DNA of 64,000 nucleotides from Flammulina velutipes (Eukaryota; Basidiomycota; Agaricomycetes; Agaricales; Physalacriaceae): contig CM022369.1 of NCBI GenBank assembly GCA_011800155.1, forward strand, positions 1,674,001 through 1,738,000. The letters run 5' to 3'. Position 1 is the first letter of the stretch. Every line of letters begins with the position of its first letter. Positions 58,704 to 64,000 of this stretch are shown here, in pieces. The position numbers and the translations under genes are program-made. The notes under the pieces were generated by a model. The model made no database searches and was not told where the DNA came from. It worked only from the letters and a program-made list of their open reading frames with translations.

Positions 58704-61149
58704 ATGAAACCGCTGTCCAAAAAGCGCGCTGCCAGCGAGTATTATTCATCGCGTCCGCAAAAACATCCGCGCACTGCTCTACAACGGCCAGACGGTCAGA
58801 ACAGCAGTCCATCTCAGCACGAGGGCCTCTTGGCCCGCTGGTCGACCTCCTTGACGGCATTGTACAGCGTCAGCCGCGACACAGCGTTTTGTCTATTCGG
58901 AAGGAGTAAGTCTTTCTTTTGTTTTGGAGTGGTGTATTGACGGCCCAACAGATTCTAACGACATGGCTACGCGCAAAATGAACGAGGATGCCCGAGACTT
59001 GCCAGATGCATCAGCAACCACTTCGGATACAACGCTTGTCGAACGCTCTGCATCATGTCGTCCTGGATCCCCACAGCCACGCGGTATGATTACTTTGTGA
59101 ACAGCCCCAGTTGTTTGCTGAAAAGTATCTGTCTAGGAAAGCCCTACGACTTCGTTGAACCCCATACCCCGACTCGTCAAGCGAACAGGTCTCATCCCAC
59201 GCTTTCGCACACCTTGCGTACGCGACTGGACTCAACACATTCGACGTCAACCGGGCTGTCAAGGCCTCGTATCCTCAATTCATCAGACACATCGCACTCC
59301 GTACAATCCATCTCGCCGTTTAGCTCTCCTAGCAGTCAACTCACACGTCCAGTTGAACAGCTCAAGCTAGGCACTTTCCAAAATTTCGCGCCTCTTTCTG
59401 ATCCCAGCCAACGGGATACACCCATGCGTAAACCTCCGCGGCGCCGTAAAGGTTCAATGGGCCCGCCACCTGTTCCCCATTTACGCAACACCGAACCGTT
59501 CCCGTCGTCCATGGAATCGACTCCTCACCCTGCCTCAACCTCAGATTCGTTCCGTGTACTATCGAGATCATTGTCCGTCCATTCTATCAGGACACCGAGG
59601 GTTGAAAAGCGAGAACATATCCTGGCCTCACAGGCACGTTGTTCCGTGCTCTTGTACTCCTTTTCTAATTCTTGAACAGCATAAAGCCAAGGTCGCTGCA
59701 GACCTTGAGATCGACCGACAAACCATGATCAAAGAACTTTATGCAATGCATCGGAGGCAAGGTATGTAGGATCATCATTATGCAAGAAATCTATTTTGAA
59801 CATGTTTTTGAAGGATATCGTTCAAACTTGCATGAGTTTGAAGGTTACCTAGAGTATCGCGCTTTGTTGGAAGCCGCCGACTCCCCCAAGGAACCTTCGA
59901 GGGGCCGCCAGCTTGCTTGTATGTGGTGTTTCTATATCATTGTCCTAATACTCATAACAGCGCAGTATCATCATCGCTCGTCGACATACGCTCGCTGAAT
60001 CCCATACAGCCTACGCGCCTACGACGACACTCCGACAAACACGTGAGTTTATTGCCTATCGCTCGCTACATTACTGATAAACTTTAGCAAACACCCGAGT
60101 ATTTACGAAGAGCTCTTGACATGGCTCGTGCTACTCTTGACGGGCAAGTAGTAATATACATCGAAAATACCATGCTGACTTCCGATAGACCTAAGCCAGC
60201 GCCTCCATTTACGCCAACTTTCGAACAGCGACAGCTTAAGGATCGCACCAAGGACGAGGAAATAGAGCGCCGTCTTCGCCCAAAGAAGAAACCCCTACCT
60301 CCTGCGTTGCCCGAAGAGGATGAACTTTCTGTTAAGGCATTCCTGAAAACCCGGGGTGTCATCTCAAAATATGAGCGGGAACAAGTCTCAGATACAGACA
60401 TGCAACGTTTGCGTCCTGGAGAGTGGCTGAACGACGAGATCATCAACTTCTATGGCGCGATGTTGCTAGGCCGGTCAGAGAAAGACAAAGAAAACAACGG
60501 AGGAAGATTTTTGAATGTGCACTATTTCTCTACGTTCTTTTGGGCAAAGCTAGAGAAAGACGGATACGAGAAGGCTCGTTTAGCTAAATGGACGAAAAAG
60601 GTTCGGATTCGCGTTGTAGCTGGTTCTTTCCTCTGACGTCGCCTTGCCAGTTTGATTTATTCCAGAAGGACATAGTCCTGATACCGATAAACCACAATAA
60701 TGTGCACTGGTCTGGTGCTGCCATCAACTTCAAGCAGAAGAGGATAGAGTCTTATGACAGCATGAGTCTGAGTCGACCGAACGTCTATAAGGTAAGTGTC
60801 GTCCTATCCTCCTAGTCAATGTTCAACATGATTATCTAGCGTCTGCGACAATATTTAGACGCGGAGCACCGAAATAAGAAAAAGAAACCGTTCAACTTTG
60901 ACGGGTGGAAAGATTATACTCTCGAGGTAAGACAACTCTTAGTCTGCCCGCCTAAGATGATTATAACGATTGGACTAGGACACGCCCCAGCAGGAAAACC
61001 ATTACGACTGTGGCGTGTTTACATGCCAGTTCCTCCAGGCCCTCTCTCGAGGCGAAGAAAACTTCAACTTTACACAAAAGGACATACCTTATCTTCGACG
61101 GAGAATGATTTGGGAGATTGGCCATGCTCGTTTACGGGATGATACATAA
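58704..61149 (+). CDS. ulp1: SUMO-specific protease (Ulp1/SENP, C48 family)
   Basis: This cysteine protease matures SUMO and removes it from substrates, often at the nuclear envelope. It starts MKPLSKKRAASEYYSSRPQK, with a basic nuclear-signal-like N-terminus. A long Ser/Pro-rich regulatory region follows, then a conserved linker (KVAADLEIDRQTMIKELYAM, HEFEGYLEYRALLEAA). The C-terminal catalytic domain carries LRPGEWLNDEIINFYGAML, the catalytic His in NNVHWSGAAINF, the Asp in RIESYDSM, and Gln and Cys in QQENHYDCGVFTCQFL, all intact. It ends GHARLRDDT with TAA at 61147-61149. Around ten introns. It converges with bet1, 161 bp apart. Confidence 0.92.
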
Positions 61150-61310
61150 TCCGCTGTCAGGTCTTGTCTTCTTTGCTGTCTTGCTATTGTATCTTATTAC
61201 TACTATTTTACTCCGTGTGGTCTTTGTGATTTTTATTTCTAATTTATAAACATACATACATCCAGAGATGTTGACGATGAAGTGGAAGACAGGGTCAAGG
61301 ACATGAGCTT

Positions 61311-61797
61311 TCATCTTCGGAACCACCAAACGACGATGAAGAACCAAAATACAATGGCGAGGAAGACAATGTACCAAAGCCATCTGCAGCCTTGTCGCGC
61401 TGCCATCGTGTTCATTCTGCGAAAGGTGCCTGCCAGGATACCGGATGTTTCTGAGAAGGCGTCGTTCTACGTGATTTGTTATATTCTAACAGGGTGTACC
61501 ATAAGTACAACGAGACGCACCATTTGTGACAATTGTACTGTGGATTCTTTAATTTCATTTCCTATTCCCGTGGTCAACTGCCAATCCAAGGATGAGTAAA
61601 AGGGCGCGTTGTTGTAACAAGAAACGCACGTTCTTAAGCATTTGAACTTTGGCGCTGAGCCCTTCTAGAGCTTCGTCATTCTGGCCCTCCAAGTCATCGG
61701 CATACCGGTGTCCACTGGGTGTTGGCGAGGGACTCCCTGACAGCGGTAGTATAGGTGAACGGTCCCGTAGAGAAGGCCTAAGTCTGTTTGATTGCAT
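61311..61797 (-). CDS. bet1: ER-Golgi SNARE Bet1
   Basis: Bet1 is a Qc-SNARE for fusion of ER-derived vesicles with the Golgi. Start is MQSNRLRPSLRDRSPIL at 61797. Three exons give the SNARE motif (NDEALEGLSAKVQMLKN, TTGIGNEIKESTVQLSQM, NDAFSETSGILAGTFRRMNT) and a C-terminal tail anchor (WLWYIVFLAIVFWFFIVVWW) ending FRR, with TGA at 61311-61313. The introns are 50-55 nt. Size and order are as in the yeast protein. Confidence 0.9.
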
Positions 61798-61940
61798 ATC
61801 TTGTGAGCCATAGTGTCGACGTGAATGCTAGAGTTCGTCGTACCGCGACATCGAAAAGTATCATGGAAAGTTTATGATGACACGTTGGAAAGTGCTGTCA
61901 ACGCTCGGTCCGATGCCCCGAAGCCAACTCTCATACCGCG
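61798..61940. promoter_or_regulatory. Shared divergent promoter of bet1 and pth2
   Basis: 143 bp between opposing start codons (61797 and 61941); both promoters must fit here. No motif claimed. Confidence 0.4.
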
Positions 61941-62865
61941 ATGGTAAAAATTTCTGATACGCTGGCGTTCGCGTCTCTAGGCACGGTGGGTGTTGTTGCC
62001 GCATCTTTTTGGGCTGGGTACTTCTTAGGAGCTGGGAAACACCATTATGCCTCCCCAGACGTTAAAACAGCACTACATTCCCACAAAGAACAGGATTCCG
62101 AAGAAGATGACTCGGAGTCTGAGTCTGAGTCTGAAGGAGATCTAGCGGACGTGTCAAAACTCTCTCTGGGCGCTGGGGAGCAATGTAAAATGGTTTGTTG
62201 AATGCTTCTATGAACGGTTGGTCTGGAAAGTCACGGACAGGTGCTTGTAGTCAGGACTGATCTGGGAATGACATCTGGGAAGATTGCAGCTCAGTATGTT
62301 GGGTTTTCTCTCTACATGACGCGACTGAACTCTTGAATAGGTGCTCGTAAGAATGGTCAAACTTAGGCGCCACAATTCCTGCTGATGCCGCAGTTAGCCA
62401 TGCCGCATTGGCATGCTACAAGAATTTGAGAACCCACAATCCACAAGTGCGGTGTCTCCATCATACTCGTGGCAATGCCTCTGACCTTCCCTAGTTGCTC
62501 AGACGATGGGAACTCGCTGGGTGAGGACTTCCTTCGATGCCACCACCACTCTCTCACTATGATTAGCCAAACCAAGGTTGCCCTTAGATGTTCTGACGAA
62601 GAAGAGTTGCTGGTAATGCAGGCGCAGGCACAGAGTCTTAATTTATGCGCCAAGTCCATCGTGGACGCGTGAGTGAATTACCAAGTGTGAGTCATCTAGT
62701 ACTGATGGTTTCGAAGTGGACGAACACAGATCGAAGCGGGATCGCGAACCGTGCTTGGTATCGCGGGTGAGTATTTCCGTGCGCCACCATTGCATAGTTA
62801 CTTAGGTTTTGGTAGGACCTGTTCAACTTGTGAACCAAGTTACTGGCAAACTGAGATTGTTGTAG
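61941..62865 (+). CDS. pth2: Peptidyl-tRNA hydrolase 2 with a 6-nt exon
   Basis: Pth2 frees tRNA from peptidyl-tRNA dropped by ribosomes. It starts MVKISDTLAFASLGTVGVVA, whose hydrophobic N-terminus looks like an outer-membrane anchor, followed by an acidic stretch (SEEDDSESESESEGD). The enzyme core is VLVVRTDLGMTSGKIAAQ, CSHAALACYKNLRTHNPQ, AKSIVDAGRTQIEAGSRTVL and PVQLVNQVTGKLRLL, ending TAG at 62863-62865. The invariant QCSH joint needs a 6-nt exon (62341-62346) between introns 62294-62340 and 62347-62397. Length is normal for eukaryotic Pth2. Confidence 0.92.
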
Positions 62866-63231
62866 TGTTGGTTGGCGTGGGGCCATTATAGGGTAGAGGA
62901 GGATATTTCAATGTTCCGTTTCTATGGAGTGGTGTTGTGGTTGCCACCATCGCATGCATACATACTTAATTCCTTTTAACGTGAACGTTTTGAACATCTT
63001 TTCATATTTGATTCCGTTTCGATACTTACCAAACGAAACTCGCTGGACGGTGTTCGGTGCTGGACACATTCAATTCCAAATAGGGGAGGTATGCCCGTGC
63101 CGGGAATCTGGCCTTATCCTTCTTGTCCTCCAACGCTAACCTCAGCCTGCCACATTCCTTTTCTCGCTCTTTCAGAGGATCTACAGTCTTTTTACTCGCA
63201 GGCCGACTCTTTGTCGACTCTTCCTCTCACC
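62866..63231. other. Intergenic interval
   Basis: About 370 bp between pth2 and the UPF0658 gene, without a supportable coding segment. It holds the pth2 3' flank and the next promoter. Confidence 0.4.
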
Positions 63232-64000
63232 ATGTCTGCCCAGGCGTACCACAACGACGCTCTCGACCAATATCCGTATCAGAACCATTCGCCATACATC
63301 CCAACAAACCCCGCATTGTCCACAGACTCGCACGAGGTCAAGGCGTCCTACGACGACCTCATAGACGAATATGCAGCACCCTATTCAGCCAATGCCCGTC
63401 ACCAAACATTCGCCGTCGACACCCCGCAGCATCGACGGACAGCCTCACTCGCTCAAAAGTCGCCCATGTCAAAACGAGACACATTCCAGGATCCAACCAA
63501 CATAGGATATCCGCCGTTACCAACCGTTCCAGAGGCGCCGGCGCAAGGGTTTTGGAGCAAGGTGCGTCCCAGGATCCGCCGCGGTGATGCGTACTTACTT
63601 CGGCATATCCAGTTACTACCGGAATCACTAGCATGTCGACTGTATATATTAACAGTCCTCATCCAAACCACCATAGATCTGGCTGTCGAGGCGGAACTCC
63701 TCGCTCGCGTAAATAGGGCGACGGACGCCTTTGAAGCGAAGAATGGTGTTGAGCTGGTTGACACGAAAAAGATGTCGGTGTATCTAAGCATATTTGCCAT
63801 GGCACAGTGCGTCGTGTTTCCTTCACTTTTGACACCCTCGCTCAACCTTTTCAGCGTCTTCCAATTCGTAATGGCGGTAGATGCAGTGCACGCACGGAAC
63901 ACTTTACAGTTCATATGTCTTGCGTGCGTCATCTTACATTCTACTCAGATTGTGTTCGACCAGTCTTTAGCGCGTTCAACACATCCCTTCTGGCCTACTC
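63232..64000 (+). CDS. UPF0658 Golgi membrane protein (partial, runs off the window)
   Basis: The ATG at 63232 (accATGtct) opens MSAQAYHNDALDQYPYQNHS, a hydrophilic N-terminus of about 110 residues. After an intron, transmembrane segments follow: LYILTVLIQTTIDLAVEAEL, YLSIFAMAHVFQFVMAVDAV and HARNTLQFICLAAFNTSLLA. This pattern is that of the fungal UPF0658 family, multi-pass Golgi proteins of unknown function. The 3' part lies beyond 64000. Exon borders used are 63559, 63610-63807 and 63854-63923 (approximate). Confidence 0.82.
   Translation, partial: MSAQAYHNDALDQYPYQNHSPYIPTNPALSTDSHEVKASYDDLIDEYAAPYSANARHQTFAVDTPQHRRTASLAQKSPMSKRDTFQDPTNIGYPPLPTVPEAPAQGFWSKVRPRIRRGDAYLLRHIQLLPESLACRLYILTVLIQTTIDLAVEAELLARVNRATDAFEAKNGVELVDTKKMSVYLSIFAMAQCVVFPSLLTPSLNLFSVFQFVMAVDAVHARNTLQFICLACVILHSTQIVFDQSLARSTHPFWPT

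Overview
The window is nuclear DNA of a basidiomycete fungus, most likely a mushroom-forming Agaricomycete. The evidence is about 30 protein genes at roughly one per 2 kb on both strands, nearly all split by many GT-AG introns of about 46-65 nt, together with typical fungal protein families. No rRNA, tRNA or CRISPR array was found. Genes were assembled by hand from short open segments joined at splice sites and checked against conserved family motifs. Ends of well-conserved genes are reliable; inner exon borders are given only where they were worked out.

Layout. 1-1.86 kb: no recognisable gene. 1.86-11.4 kb: casein kinase 2 alpha (-), a SET-domain protein (+), mitochondrial DnaJ Mdj1 (+), a 14-helix-type MFS transporter (+) and a choline/ethanolamine kinase (+). 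11.9-23.8 kb: a tandem CCCH zinc-finger protein (-) and the giant proteasome activator Blm10/PA200 (-). 24.1-36 kb: a dense housekeeping block with an Aim18-type chalcone-isomerase-fold protein, a DNAJC17/Cwf23-like splicing co-chaperone, Sec11, a peroxisomal acyl-CoA thioesterase, Rad14/XPA, Rpd3 histone deacetylase, a DinB-like protein and the succinyl-CoA ligase beta subunit. 36.2-50.4 kb: a large disordered protein, SPF27, the 30-kDa complex I subunit, Mtc1, a long chromodomain protein, the peroxisomal membrane protein PXMP4/PMP24 and a BTB protein. 50.9-58.1 kb: an F-box protein, a Ras GTPase, a gene-poor stretch with two weak candidates, a four-exon Yippee gene and a PIF/Harbinger-type MITE. 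58.7-64 kb: Ulp1 SUMO protease, the SNARE Bet1, peptidyl-tRNA hydrolase 2 and a UPF0658 Golgi protein that runs off the end.

The genes do not form a pathway cluster; this is a core-gene neighbourhood. Several pairs are divergent with very short shared promoters (54, 59, 116, 121 and 143 bp), and many pairs converge with 60-160 bp between stops.

The most unusual signal is the series of microexons. To keep conserved protein cores intact, five genes need internal exons of 2 nt (Ras), 6 nt (Pth2), 9 nt (Blm10), 9 nt (Tes1) and 11 nt (MFS). The 2-nt Ras exon lies in the switch I/effector loop. A GC-AG intron in SPF27 and a stranded downstream exon of Mdj1 add to the splicing oddities.
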